Assembly (NCBI GenBank): GCA_000729835.1
Contig: JFHB01000127.1
Location: 22,699 to 86,698, forward strand
Source of the DNA: Atkinsonella hypoxylon
Taxonomy: Eukaryota > Ascomycota > Sordariomycetes > Hypocreales > Clavicipitaceae
Reading direction: 5' to 3'
DNA: 64,000 bases
The position numbers and the translations under genes were made by a program. The first letter of the stretch is position 1. Each line of letters opens with the position of its first letter. Shown piece by piece: positions 49,652-62,663 of this stretch. Under the pieces are notes generated by a model, which was given only the letters and a program-made list of their open reading frames with translations, was not told the DNA's origin and did no database searches.

Positions 49652-49894
49652 TATTATAGTAGAATTTAATATAGGTTTATTAAAAGTAATAATAGGTTGT
49701 TAGATTTAATAGGTTATATAAAGATTTATAAGAGGAGTTATAAGAGTTACTGTAGGGAGCATCTAGTAATAGTATTCTAGTAAATAATAGTTAATTGTTC
49801 AATCTAACTACCTAAGTGTTGCTTCTAACTACTTATACATAATTGCGGTTACGTGCACTAGTGACCTGCGGGTCTGTATGATTATCCTGTAACA
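49652..49894 (-). repeat. Gypsy-1 copy 2 right LTR (5' LTR of the coding strand)
   Basis: 243 bp; the inner start is mutated (tattatagtagaattta), the outer 50 bp nearly intact (gcggttacgtgcactagtga). TSD actct follows at 49895-49899. Confidence 0.92.
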
Positions 49895-50760
49895 ACTCTA
49901 TTTACTCTAAAATCTTTATTACTTTTGCTTCTAAAGGTTTTCTTCTATTAGTGCTGTATATAAATCTAACAATCTCTGTAGTCTTCTAGTATAGCTTTAA
50001 TTTTACAGTAGATGCAGTGCAACTAGCTAGCTTAATATTAATAAGGACTTTATTAATGTTAATTAAATGTTCTATAATATATCTTTATATATTAGGCAAC
50101 ACTTCCTCTCTATTGTATATAGTAGTAAGGCCTTTTACTGCAATATTGTCTAAGAAAGGCTTATAAGTGTAAGGAATTAGGTTAAAAAGAATTCTCTCTA
50201 CTATCTAAATAAATTAAGCAATAGAGTTAGTTGCTCCCTAAGGAAGTATATAAAGTTGTAGAAGCTCTATTGCTGTTAAAATTGTTGTTAAGTCCCTACT
50301 TTCCTCTATAAGTAGCACTTAGTTATAGCTTAACAGCAAATTAATAACTAAAAGTATTTTATATATCCTAAATTCTTCGCTAAAAGCCTTTACTTCTTCT
50401 AGGATATAGGCATTCTATATTGTAATCTTATTATAGGCTGTTATAAACAATACTAGCTATATCTCTTTATCCTTCTTTATTACTAAAAAGTAAGGGTTTC
50501 TATAAGATCTATAGCTCTTTTCTAATAACCTATACTAAAGCTTCTTTTTTAATAAATTAACTAGTCTCCCTTATAGACTAATAGGTATTAGTATTAACTT
50601 TACTTTCTAAGCTCTATAAGCAATAGTATAGATAACTTAAGGTAGTATAACTAAGGGATTAATCTTTCTACACTCTAATAAGTTCTACACTAGTGCTGCC
50701 TCTTAGTTATAAAGAATTTCCTTAAAAACATTAACTTTTTCTACTGTTAAATATTCTTAT
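49895..50760 (-). pseudogene. Gypsy-2 reverse transcriptase, RIP-degraded
   Basis: Minus-strand translation gives the Ty3-type palm: LPQGATNS, then PFLDNIAVKG at about 50,156-50,128 where the family has FLDDI, then NREEVLPNI and RRKPLEAKVIKIL before the frame is cut by Gypsy-1 copy 2. Asp to Asn at the catalytic box is a G-to-A change expected from RIP and abolishes activity. The reading continues at 42,428 with RNase H. Confidence 0.8.
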
Positions 50761-52599
50761 ACTTATTTAACTATTTAATTTAAGCGCTTTTTTATTATTT
50801 AGAATCCTTAGGGTTTTTTGCTAAATCTTTCTATAATATATTTAGTGTATTTTCCTAATTTATTTAAGTATACTTTTACCTTTTTTTACTTCTTTTATTT
50901 CTACTTAAGGTCTTTATTAAGCGTAGATCTATCTAAAGGAATATTATCTCTTAGTAGAATCTTATTAGCTTTCTACTTATATAATGTATTTACCTTTAGA
51001 TTAATTAGTTATAATTGCCTTAAAGGCTAAATCTTCTTTACAGCCTCTTTAAGTTAGCTTCTATATTAGTTAACTATTCTCTTTATTATAAGGTTAATAA
51101 TAGCTATACCTTTATTCTCTATTATAAACACTAGCTCCTTATTATTATTTAACTTAGCTTTAAGACTCTCTTTAACTATTTAATTATAGACTAAATTCTT
51201 AGATAACTTATTAATTAAGATTAAATTAACACTAGTAGCTATTACTTTATCTATTATAGTCTTCTATTTAATACTTCTAGTAACCCTTAAGACTAATATA
51301 ATATTTCTAAAATAGCACTTTAAGAGAAGCTTACCTTCTTTATTACTATACTTAAAGGTAACTTTAGCTATATATATAAAAGGCATTTTAAGGATTAATT
51401 ATATATATAAAGACTTTAGTGTAATATAAAAGTAAATTAGCGTTTAGATATTTCTAAGGTATAGCTTTATTATTACCTCTTCTAATATTATAAGCTTATA
51501 TAACGTAAAAGATATAGTAGTAGTTTCTTACTTTATTAGAGTTATTTTTAAATTAAGCTCTTTAATAAGGTCTTTAGTAATAATATTCCCTTATAAACTA
51601 TAATCTATAAGACTATTAATAAGTAAAGAGTTTAGGCTTTTAAGTTATACTTAAAGGTAAGGTAAGTTCTATAAATAGCTTATAATTGCTTTTAGCTTTA
51701 GAATACTATTTAATTCTTTAATATAAAGCGTATTTACCTATAGGTTTATAATAAACTTCTTCTCTTTAATATAATTTCCTATATATTCTTATATAACATT
51801 CTATAAATCCTTTTAAACACTACTAAGCAGCTATTTTATATATTTATTAGTAATATCTTCCTTATTGTTCTCTATTGCCTCTTTAACTATAGTAGATATT
51901 GTCTTAATAATATTAATTAATTAATTTTCCTACTCCTTAACTCTTTACCTCTTTCTTAGAATAGAATATAGAGGTATAACTTTAGCACTTATTCTATTAA
52001 TATAATAGACTTTATTAATACTATTTACTTATATTAGGCATTTATTCCTTATTGCTCTTATAAGTATAAGCATTAGTTAGTATAGGTTTTATAAGCTAAC
52101 TCTAATCTTTTTCTAAAAAATATCTTTAAATAATTATATAAGAAGCTATACTTTTATATCTATAGAGCTATCTTTCTTAGCTTTTTTTCCTTTTCTTTTT
52201 GCTTAGTCTTCTAAAGCTTCTTCTTACTTAATAGAGCGTTATATCTCTATAGTATAGACTCTAAAGGGCTAGGCTATAATCCTCTTCTTAATTAGTATAT
52301 AGAGAGTTCTTTTAGGTCTATATTCCTTTATCTTAAACATTAAAGTTACTGTAGTACTATTAGTAAGGTCCCTCTTAAGGATAGCTTCTAGTAGAATATA
52401 TATTAAGTAATAATTAGAAATATTAATCTTATTAAAGATTTAATTTAATATCTTTCTCTCTTTTTTATTAAGCTTTTAATAGTTTAACGTTTTCTTACTA
52501 AATTCCTTAACTTAAGGACAATACTATTTTATAATATAGTAATTAAAGTAATTAACCTAGAATACTATAAGCCTATAAAGATAACTTTCTATACTAAGG

Positions 52600-53840
52600 A
52601 AGCTTTATATAAGAATAAATAGCACTAAGTTATTTAATTTTACTATTAAGATACTTACTCTTTAATTATACTTTATAAAGCTAATCTTATTGTTATACTA
52701 GTAAAACTAGTATTAATCTATATAATAACCTTCCTTACTGCAGTAATAGCAGTAATACTGCCTTATATAGCTTCTAGTTATATAGGTCCTAAAGCTTTAG
52801 GTATTATTATATATATTAATAGCGTTAATATATATATTCTACCTTTCCTCCTTCTTTTTTCTAAATTTCTCTTTAAAAAGCTTTATAATATTTATCTTTA
52901 AAACTACTTACTTTATAAGTATAATCTTTATATCTTTAAACTTCTAGGTTAAATTATCTATTTAATCTTTTACTTCTAAAATAGGCTATACAATTTCTTT
53001 AGCTTTATAACTAAAATTACTTATACTATAATACTTAAGACTTCTTCTGCTTAAAGGCATATAAAGGTAGTTTTTTCTATTGTTATAGAGTTTAGAATTA
53101 TAGTCTTTTAGCTTTATTCTAGCTTATATATACTAGCTAAGCTGCTTTAATAACTCTCTATAGAGTATTATAATAAACTTAGCTCTAGTAACTTTTATTT
53201 AATCTATAAAGCTAGTAAGTATAGTATTTAGTAAGGCCTTATAAATATAATTAAACTAAGAGGTTATACTACACTATATATAGAGCTTAGCGCTAATTAT
53301 AGTAGCTTAATGCTCTTAAAGCTAATAAAGAGTGTCTTTTATAGTCCTTAAATAGTTTCTCTTTAAGTCTTTAAGCTTTTTATTAGCTTACTTCTTTTAA
53401 TCCTAAGGAGTAGCTTTATACTAAAGTAAAAGCTACTCTTTAGCTTCTTTCTAATTATATAAGGCATAAATAACCTTTATATACTTATAGATTAATAGGT
53501 TAATATAATAAATAAATATCTTCTATTAGTTTTCCTTTAAGATAAATAAGGTCTCTATCTTTAGCTTAAAGCTAGTTAAGTAATTAAGAATATTCTCTCC
53601 TTTAAATTAGTATATATTAAACTTCTTATTAAAGGTAGCCTAAGCTTACTGCTTTCTAATAGCTTTACCTATAGCTTTAGTAAGAGCTTTATAAGGTATA
53701 GCTATAGTGCTACTAGTACTAGCCTTTTTATCTTAAGTATTTAATTCTATTATAATCTTAGGTTTTAAAACAACTTTTTTAGAAGATTTACTAGATTAAC
53801 TAAAGCTAGTATTAGCTGCTTTAGATATAGAGCTTATGCT
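52600..53840 (-). pseudogene. Gypsy-2 gag with zinc knuckle, RIP-degraded
   Basis: A long minus-strand frame, with stops only at Gln/Trp-like positions, runs from about 53.84 kb. It has the helical, Lys/Tyr-rich look of Gag. It ends in CYYCSKEGYYID followed by a stop and Y, fitting C-x2-C-x4-H-x4-C with His and the last Cys changed to Tyr (about 52,765-52,685). The start codon was not identified with certainty. Protease presumably lies between this and the reverse transcriptase, but I could not place it. Confidence 0.62.
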
Positions 53841-54501
53841 TTTTTTTAAGAAATATAGAATATTAAACTTATATAAATAACTAATAAAATAGCTTAATAT
53901 AGAAGGTAGATATAAAAAGAATAATTAATCTTACTTAGTAAGAAAAGTATAATATATATAATTCTCTATATTAGCTATACTTTTAATGCTTTTACCTTCT
54001 ACTTCTATAGTTATATAAGCTTTTAACGCTAAGATGTAAAGGCTAAGAACTTAATTACTAATAACAGTAAATATAAAGATAACTACTAAGATAAGAATAA
54101 AAGAGAGATTTTTCTCTATAATTAAATAATTATAACGTTTAAAGGACCTAAAAACTTCCTTTTTACTATATTAAGGCTATTTTAGCTAAGGGTAAAATAG
54201 AGGTTAAATAGGCTAGCTAGTATTTATAATATAGCAATTGTCTTTAACTAGGCTTAGCCCTTCTTAGCTTAAAAAAGCTATAGAAATTTTCTTTCTCTCT
54301 TAATTAAATAATCCCTTATAATATAAAGCTTTTATCTCTATAATTTCCTTCTTTCTTATATTAGTAATATTTAAGCTAAAGTACTCTTCTATCTTTAATG
54401 CTTAGCAGCTTTTTCTTCTTTCTTCTAGAACCTCTATAAAAAACCTTCTAATTATATAATACGCTTTAATTAAAATAAGTCCCTAGTAAAGCCTCTATTT
54501 T

Positions 54502-54759
54502 TATTGCCTTAAAACTAAACCCCTAAATAACTATATAGCCTACACTAAAGTAGGTAACAATATAGTGCACGTTAAGATTAAAGAGGATTAGTAGAGAGCA
54601 AGATATTTATTAATATATACTATTAAACAATAGTAGGCAAGAAGATTAAATAGTTAAAAAAGGTAGAAACGAAATATTAATTACAGCTTAGAAGATATAC
54701 GTGCGCAAAAGGAGCTAAATGTGTTAAAGAGTTAGGGAAAGCGTTAGTGTTAGCGAAGT
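54502..54759 (-). repeat. Gypsy-2 right LTR, left fragment
   Basis: First 258 bp of the right (5') LTR; interrupted by Copia-2. Heavily mutated (tattgccttaaaac against tgtcgcctcaaaac in the left LTR). Confidence 0.87.
54755..54759. repeat. Target-site duplication gaagt, left copy (Copia-2)
   Basis: Repeated at 62664-62668 after Copia-2. The uninterrupted Gypsy-2 left LTR has a single corresponding taaagtaat, confirming the site. Confidence 0.93.
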
Positions 54760-55466
54760 TATTGAAAATAATAGGGATTACAGGACTAGATATCTAAGAG
54801 GGTAGTGGTCTCTTAGATTTAGCACCTATAATTGCTCCTAGCAATTATCACGTAGTGGAAGCAGCAGCGGCCTAAATCAAGCTGTAGTGTATAGTATAGA
54901 TTACGTAGAGGCAGTAGATAACTATAATAATAGTGGTATCTTATATTAAGAGCGCTATAACGAACAAGTAAGGGTAGGATCTCGAATCTTTCTAGTCCCT
55001 TATAGACCCTCTAACTATATTGGCAGGCTGTAGTCGCTAGAAGGGGCTTATAAGCTACTTTATAATTTCCGCAAAAAGATTTACTATATAAAAACAAAAA
55101 AATCGACTCACGGCTATATAAACGAGACGCCTACGTGCACAATTTAACAAATTCCACTAATAACAAGCAACCCTTATAAGCAACCCTATCTAACAATTAT
55201 ACTATTAGATAGCCCTAATTCTTAGCTTTTAAATAGTATACTTCTTAAATTTCTACTATTGCTAGTTGTAGAGAAAATCGCAGTTAAAGTTAACTATAGG
55301 TTAGGCAACTTTGCCTTAGTTGAATCTAGATGTTTTGCATCTAGTAACAGCGATATCTCTACTAAAAATCAACGTAACAAGACCTAGTTAGGGTCACGTG
55401 ATAGAGCAACTAATAGGCAACTAGCAAGCATAAAAATAGGCTATACAGGGTAGCTTATTTTTAACA
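54760..55466 (-). repeat. Copia-2 left LTR (3' LTR of the coding strand)
   Basis: 707 bp; same inner hairpin as the Copia-1 LTR. Contains the longer end segment with a repeated aggcaacta not found in Copia-1 LTRs. Confidence 0.92.
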
Positions 55467-55477
55467 CTCCCTCTAGA
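55467..55477 (-). other. Copia-2 polypurine tract
   Basis: TCTAGAGGGAG on the minus strand, abutting the 3' LTR; identical to Copia-1. Confidence 0.65.
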
Positions 55478-55727
55478 AATATAAGAAGTAACTAGTTCTA
55501 CAAGCAACTTAGCTCCTTTAAAGGATATCTAAGTTAGAATCAACCAACGAAATACAGTACTAATAACAGGACTAAATAATATAACTAATAACATAACTAA
55601 TTCCAGCAATTCCAGGGTAGTTATAGTTGAATATAACTAGTTATTATTGATTGTTTTTGTTGTTTTCGATTTTTAACTGTTTTTCGTTGCTTTTCGATTT
55701 TTTAAGTGTTTTTATTGCTTTTATAAG

Positions 55728-58700
55728 CTAACTAGAAAGCTCTAGTAACTTAATGAATTGTTAATGCTTTTAAATAGCAAGAGGCTTAGTTAGGCTATCT
55801 GCTAGCATCTAATTTGTATCAATATAACTAACCTTAGCTATACCTTTACGAATCTTTTCCCTAATGTAGTTAAACTTCAAAAGAGTGTACTTAGTCCTAC
55901 TATATAACGTTAGGTTGTAAGCAGTAACTATAGCGCCTTGATTATTACACCTAATAGGAATAGGAGGGGTTAAAGGCAGCTTTATCTCCTTAAAAAGGCC
56001 GTAGAGCCACTCTAATTCCCTAATAGCTTTAGATAATGCATTAGATTCTACTTCTAATGTAGAAAGAGCAATAGTACTAGCTTTCTTCGATTTCCAGCTA
56101 ATAGGTCTACCAGCTAGCTTATATAGATAAGCATAGGTTGATTTAGAAGAGGTTTTATCACCAGCAAAATCGCTATTGCAATAACTAAGGAGGGTCTTAA
56201 GTACTTCTTTATAACTAATAGAACTATTAGAAGCTTTAGAAGAAGACCCTATAGGGTGTAGACTAGAATGCTTATAAATAATAGTAAAGCTTCTAGTACT
56301 ACTTAAGTACCTTAGGAGGTGCTTAGAGGCGTTTAGGTGCTCTATATAGGGCTTAGCTAGGAAGGTTGATAGCCACTGAACGGAAAAAGCAATATTAGCC
56401 CTAGTTAGCAACATTAGGTACATTATAGTGCCTATTATGCTCTAATAAAGCTTATAATTGGATTTTAAGAGAAGTTTTATAACTAGTTGCTTTAGAATCC
56501 CTAGCTGTAAAGGGATAGAAGCTGGCTTAGCATTTAGCATTTTGAATCTTTCTAGGGCTTTAAGGATGTATTAAGATTAATGGATTTTAATAGACCTTTT
56601 AGACCTATTATAGGTGATTTAAACGCCTAGAAAAAATTCTGCTGGTCCTCTATCTTCTATTGGATAAGCTTTATGTAATAGCTTCTTTAGCTTGTTAATA
56701 TAGCTTAGATTTAGACCAATTAGAAGACAGTTATCTACATAAGTAGCAATATACGTAGATGTAGCTGGGTTATAAAAGACTGCTGGGTCTAATATAAGAG
56801 GTTTAAATCTATACTTTTAAAGTAATTCTGTTAGAATTTGCTGCTATTCTCTAGGACTTTACTTTAGACCATAGAGGGATTTTTCTAGCTTAATTACTTA
56901 CTCTTTAGAGGGCTTGTAATTACAGCTTTTTAGTAGCTTAGCTACTAATAGCGATGCTTGCTCTGCAAATTCAACGAATCTATCTAGGATTTCTATATAA
57001 ATAGCTTCTTTTAGCTTGCTATTTAAAAACGCTCCTATAAAGTCAATTTGCTTAACTTCCTAGTTATTAAAAGCTGCAAGAGCTAATAATATACACTAGC
57101 TAGGAGGAATACTAGTTGCAGCAAAGGTCTCTAGGTAATCTTAACCTTCTATTTGCATAAATCCCTTAGCAACAAGGCAGGCCTTATATTTTATAGGATT
57201 ATTTTCTTTATCCTTTTTTAGCCTGTAGACAAGCCTATTCTTTAGAACTCTTCGGCCCTTAGGTACTTAGTCTTTCCCTATAAATTTAAAGGTTCCAGCA
57301 GCTAATAGCTGCTTAAATTCGCTATAGGTAGCTTCTATCTAATGCTGCTTAGTAGAGCTTTTTAGGGCTTGCTTCTACGTATTAGGAAGTTCATCCTTAT
57401 TACTATTAGAAGTAATAGCTGCTTTAGTCCTTGCCTTAAAGCATAGATCCTTAATTAAGGAAAATATATCTCTATCTAAATCTATAGCATTAGCATTAGC
57501 TTTAGCTTCTATAGGTTCTATATTAGCCTAAGGGGCTTCTATAGATATAGGGGCTTTAGGGGCCTCTATAGCTTCTATAGGGTTGCTTAGTAGAAGAGCT
57601 TGATTTTCTATAGGTTCTAGTGGATAATTCAGTACATCTAGATAACTAGAATAGGGATACTTAGGAGTATAATTATCTTCTAATTGCTGCTAGTTATCGA
57701 TTTCTCCCTCTAAAGGATTATCTACTATAGAACTAATAGGAACCTTAGGGATACTCTATAAAATAGGACCTATTCCTTCTATAATTTTAACGAAGCTAGT
57801 CTTTATAACAGCTTGTTTAGAGGGGATGTATATTAAATATACATTAGAACCTAGTGTAGCTAAAAGTCTACTAGGAATAGTTCTTTTAGCTAGCTTCTGC
57901 AACCTAGATCTCTATTCTAATAGGATTAGAACTTCGCAATAGGAGCCTATAGCTTTAATTTTAGAAAAATTAGGCTTATAGGTCTTAAAAGGCTCTAAAT
58001 TAGCTAAATATAGCTGTTTAGAACTTAGTAGTTTAGTACTATTCGCAGTAGTATTAACTAAATCCACTATAGCAGAAAGGATGTAAGACTATAGATATAG
58101 AGGTAATTGTAACTACTATAGAGTAGCACGCAAACGGTTTAGAAGTACCCTTATAGCTCTCTCTATTAGCCTATTCTGTTTGTAAATATAGGGGCAAGAG
58201 GTGCTAAAGTAAATACCCTTAGAAGATAGCTAAGCTTACAACCTAGTATTAATTTCTGTACTACTATTAAAATAAAGATGTTTAGGGTAGCAGTTATACT
58301 GGTTTTTTAATTCCTTAAAGAAGCCTTTAATACAGCTATAAAGAGTAGAACCCTCTTTATTAGCTAGATTAAAAGACCACTTATACCGTGATTTTCTATT
58401 AATTAGAAAAAGAACTAGAGGCCTCTTATTGTGCAGTATAGGCTCTATTTTAACGGTATCTCCCTCTATAATATCTAAACATCTAGGGGGGTTAGGAATA
58501 GCATACTTACTAGGTCTTCTAACAGCTTTAGCTTAGTTGCAAGCTAGGCAGTTAAAATCCTTTTCCTTAATTTTTGTAAAATCAGGAATACCTTTAGTAA
58601 TAGAAGTAGTCTTCTTTAGTAAAGGGAGTCCTATATACCCTAATCTAACGTGCTAAGTAGCAGCTAATTCTAGGAGCTTCTTATAGGAAGAAGAAGCAGT

Positions 58701-60998
58701 AGGATTTATACTACTAGAATTATTATTAGAGCTAGCTTCCTGTTGCTCTCTATCTTGCTAGATCTCTTAAGAACTACAGGCCTCGTTTAAGGGATCTAGA
58801 CGGCTATTTCCTCCAATATCTAGCAACTTAGGATTTAGACCTTCTAAACCCCTGTTATTAGAAGGAATCTAACTAGGAGCCCGTTTAGGAACTAGGGCTA
58901 ATAGCTCTATAGCATCGTTATTAGTATTATCTACTTCTTCTTCTTTAAAGTTAGATAATTCCTTAATTCAGCTATATTCCTCTAGATTAAAACTAGGCTG
59001 TTAAGGGATTTAAACCTCTATAGAATAACTAGCATTATAACCGCTATTATAACTATTGCTAGCTAGAAATCCTATATAAGAGAGATTAGCGTAGTTTTTA
59101 CACACTCTAGAGGTCTCTTGCCCCTTAAGCTGTAAGAAGAAACTATGCTTTTTGGGATTTAGAAGCCTACAGCAGCTTCTATTAGCTAGAAATAGCTGAT
59201 TTCTAAGGAGAGTGCCCTCTGTTAAATAGTGCTTTAGACTACTAATTAGGTTGGTATTTAAACCTAGGCAATATAGAGCATCCTTTAGAGCTAAAGGCCT
59301 ATATTTAGCTAGATTTATACTAACTAGTACCTAGAATACAGCAGTTCCCTGTCCTTTAGGATAAATAGGACCTCCTCTAGTAGCAATAGGCGCGGTTTTA
59401 CCCTTTTTTATAGGCTTAAAAGTCCTAAAAAATGCCTTATTGTTAACTATATAACAGGTAGAACCTATATTGTATAGTAAGGAGTTTTTAATTATTCTAT
59501 TAGAATAGTTAAAAGAAGGGGTATTATTACTAGTAGTACTAGTATTACTAGTAGTGGATTCTGTATCTAAATCGTAAGAATTATTACTACTAGAACTGCT
59601 AGATTCACTATTAGAATCTATAGTATCCTGGTTGCTAGTAGATAGGTTATAACAACCTATAGCAAAAGCAGCTTCTCTATCCTTATTCCTAGAATTTTTG
59701 TTACTTCTTCTTCGGCCCTTCTACTTCTTCTTATTCTTAGAGGCTTTATCTTAATCTTTTTCTTTAGAGGCATTAGAATCGTTAGAATTAGAATCGGAAT
59801 TCTTCTTCTAATTAGGAGGATTCTTTCCTTAGTTAGCTTTATTATTATTAAAACTATTAGAATTAGAAGCTTTATAACTAAGAGCCTTAGATATAGAGGA
59901 GCTTTTATCTCTTTGTTCTTCTAATAAGTTAGCTATAAGGAACTGTAAATTCAGCATTTTTACAGATAGACCTTGTGCTCTAGCAGCTCTAATAGAATAT
60001 TGCTGCCTTTTAGCCTAGCTAGGGAAGGTCTTCTTTAAAGCATTAATATAATAATTTACCTAGTTAATAGGATTAATAGCTATACTATAGAGCTGTAATC
60101 TAGCTAGTAAATTATTAAATTCAGCATTAAAGGCCTCTAAAGATCCCTTATAGTTCGAAAACGATAAGTTATAATAACTAGCATATAGTGTACTACGTTA
60201 TATTTTAGCACTCTACAAATACTGCCTAACTAGAACGTTATAGGCATCTACAGGGGACTTATGCTAGCTTATAGCAGCTTAAGGTCTAGATTGGTAACTA
60301 TCTCTTATAATTATAAGGATAATAGCTTGTTCTAAATCTACTAAATTACTAGCTATACTAGGATTATTAATAAATTAAGGGAATCCTAGTGCTCTAAATT
60401 AAATAGTTAAAGCTTGCTTCTACTGTTCAAAATTTTTAGGGCCTTTTAGCTTAGCAGCCTCTAGAATTAAGTAGACCTTCTTATTTAACTCTTTTATAGT
60501 GCCTTCATTAAAAGCAGGCAGAAAAGTAGCACTATTAGAGGAACTAGAAGGTTTAGGGACTTTAAAAGAGACTTTAGAAGCTCTTTTAGAAGTAATAGAA
60601 TCTACTACCTTAGAGGGAGACCCTATAGAGAGATTACCTATAGATGTAATTATAGTATCTAATTTACTTAGTAAATTAGCTATATTACCTTTATTTTAGC
60701 TTTATTTTGCTTTACTATACCTAATAAATCTATTTAGGGTCTCTTGTTGCTTATCTATTTAAGCTTTTAGATTAGCTTAAACATTATAGACTTACACTAC
60801 TCTTTTAGAAGCTAATCTAGCTTCTTTTAGAGCCTTCTTAGCTGTATAATCTTCTTTATTGGAAGAGGAATCTACTGGCTAAGGGGGGGACCTTGCTGGA
60901 CTAAGAAAGCTAGTAGCAGCAGCTGTAGCTGGTGTACTAGAACCACTACCCCGTTTAGGGCTTGTGCTCTTTCCCTTGCCTGTTCCTTTTGGTGCCAT
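55728..60998 (-). pseudogene. Copia-2 gag-pol polyprotein, RIP-degraded
   Basis: Single colinear frame of 1,757 codons. Start ATG at 60,996-60,998 (MAPKGTGKGKSTSP). Gag runs to about 59.8 kb. The protease box near 59.47 kb reads YNIGST where the family has D-T/S-G. GAG-pre-integrase HVRLGYIGLP at about 58,660-58,622 is followed by CLACN at about 58,545. The integrase core spans about 58.5-57.9 kb. Reverse transcriptase runs from ACLVAKGFMQIEG (near 57,170) to YVDNCLLIG (near 56,745), where the family has YVDD. The RNase H open stretch at 55809-56423 includes SALSKAIRELEWLYGL and ends before MLADSLTKPLAI. Nearly all stops are TAA/TAG at Gln/Trp positions. No clear CCHC knuckle in gag was seen. 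Confidence 0.88.
55809..56423 (-). pseudogene. Copia-2 RNase H segment, longest surviving open stretch
   Basis: 204 codons open, covering the end of RVT_2 (MYLMLLTRANIAFSVQWLS) and the whole Copia RNase H with SYCNSDFAGDK, SWKSKKASTIALSTLEVE and CNNQGAI. Canonical acidic residues are partly changed (CDNQGA to CNNQGA). It is part of the 55728-60998 frame, not an independent gene. Confidence 0.85.
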
Positions 60999-61944
60999 TT
61001 TAAGGGTTTAAAATATAGCTAATTTAACGCTCTTTATAGCTAATTATAGCCTAAATTACAGTGGAAATAGTAGTAAATAACAGTAATAACCTCTACTAGA
61101 TATCAATAGATTGCTCTATTATAGGCCTAGAAGTGCCCTATATCTTCAGAAATTATACTAAGATTTTTCTCCAATTTCTTTCGTAACAGGTATAACAGGC
61201 TCTAAAGGCTGCATTATATTGCGATCTGTATGTACATACAATTTGTATAGCAGACCAGATTGATAAGCGGTCGCGAGGGGCACAAAATATAGGTCCTAGC
61301 TATTTTTAGCTAAAAAATTCAGGAGATTCTTCTCTAATTAGGTTCCAACAAATTAGTGGAGACCTAGGCACAGCTAATTTAGGGATATCCAGCTAATTCC
61401 TACTTCAAAATCCTAACTAGTGGGATTACCACACAAATTAATTCTGCGACTAAAAGCACAGAAATATCCGCAATAAGAGCTGTTAGGCGTGCACTACAAA
61501 TTATAGTATAGCTACTAATAGAGGTGCACAGGGTGCACAATATACGAGATAACAGCATAACAACAAGCGATGCAGTGCAGCGCTAAGCTTATTTCTTAAT
61601 GGAAATAATTAATTAGGCAGTGCCTAATAAAACGATTTGCAGTGCGAATGTAATGTATGCAGATATATATATTTTAATGTTGTGCAACGATAGAACCTAG
61701 CTATTAAGAATAGCTTTAAAAGTGTGTATATATAGGGTGTATAGAGTGCAGGAGGCATAGGGTGGGCAGAATGAAAACACTAGTATAGTGGCTAGCGATA
61801 TATATACAGCAGGTATTAATAGCTTCCAGTAAGCTACTAATAGCAGCAATAGCTGCTAGCGCAGGTCTTAATATAGCTTCTAGTGGGTAATACAGTACAC
61901 AATAGTAGATTTTAGCGGGCTAACAGCTTGCAGATAGGTCTTCC

Positions 61945-61956
61945 GGGCTTATAACC
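61945..61956 (-). other. Copia-2 primer-binding site, half-tRNA-iMet type
   Basis: Same 12-mer as at 33838-33849, directly next to the 5' LTR. One C-to-T change from the initiator tRNA-Met anticodon arm. Confidence 0.7.
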
Positions 61957-62663
61957 TATTGAAAATAATAGAGATTACAGGACTAGATATCTAAGAGGGT
62001 AGTAGTCTCTTAGATTTAGCACCTATAATTGCTCCTAGCAATTATTATGTAGTAGAAGCAGCAGCAGCCTAAATTAAGCTGTAGTGTATAGTATAGATTA
62101 CGTAGAGGCAGTAGATAACTATAATAATAGTGGTATTTTATATTAAGAGCGCTGTAACAAATAAGTAAGAGTAGGATCTTAAATCTTTCCAGTCCCTTAT
62201 AGACCCTCTAACTATATTAGCGGGCTGTAGTCACTAGAAGGGGCTTATAGGCTACTTTATAATTTCCGCAAAAAGATTTACTATATAAAAACAAAAAAAT
62301 CAACTTACAGCTATACAAACAAGACGCTTACGTGTATAATTTAATAAATTCTACTAATAACAAGCAACCCTTATAAGTAACTCTATCTAACAATTATACT
62401 ATTAGATAGCCCTAATTCTTAGCTTTTAAATGGTATACTTCTTGAATTTCTACTATTGCTAGTTGTAGAGAAAATCGCAGTTAAAGTTAACTATAGGTTA
62501 GGCAACTTTGCCTTAGTCGAATCTAGATGTTTCGCATCTAGTAACAGCGATATCTCTACCAAAAATCAACGTAACAAGACCTAGTTAGGGTCACGTGATA
62601 GAGCAACTAATAGGCAACTAGCAAGCATAAAAATAGGCTATACAGGGTAGCTTATTTTTAACA
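61957..62663 (-). repeat. Copia-2 right LTR (5' LTR of the coding strand)
   Basis: 707 bp; pairs with 54760-55466. The outer end (gtttcgcatctag, gtcacgtgatagag) is less mutated than the inner end. Confidence 0.92.

Larger units (their letters stand above)
42429..49894 (-). mobile_element. Gypsy-1 copy 2: internally deleted 7.47 kb derivative inserted in Gypsy-2 pol
   Basis: Same family as the element at 22364-32313: LTRs 42429-42670 and 49652-49894, termini TGTTACGG and CTGTAACA, TSD actct. Colinear with copy 1 except for one deletion of about 2.48 kb, which joins a point near 28,565 of copy 1 to one near 26,088. It therefore keeps gag, protease, the integrase C-terminus and the extra 3' frame, but lacks reverse transcriptase, RNase H and most of integrase. 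It could have moved only with enzymes from another copy, unless the deletion happened after insertion. RIP-mutated except around the deletion junction and at the outer LTR ends. Confidence 0.88.
54760..62663 (-). mobile_element. Copia-2: complete-length Ty1/Copia element inserted in Gypsy-2 LTR
   Basis: 7,904 bp with 707-bp LTRs (54760-55466, 61957-62663), TSD gaagt, polypurine tract at 55467-55477 and half-tRNA-iMet primer site at 61945-61956. One gag-pol frame of 1,757 codons can be followed from 60,998 to 55,728. The distance from gag start to the RNase H open stretch is an exact multiple of three, so point mutations rather than frameshifts killed it. Domain order on the minus strand is gag, protease, integrase, reverse transcriptase, RNase H, the defining Copia order. 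Least damaged element in the window, yet inactive. Confidence 0.92.

Noticed and set aside
50818..51030. Plus-strand 70-codon hydrophobic frame
   Set aside because: Chance frame in AT-rich DNA; the minus strand carries Gypsy-2 pol here.
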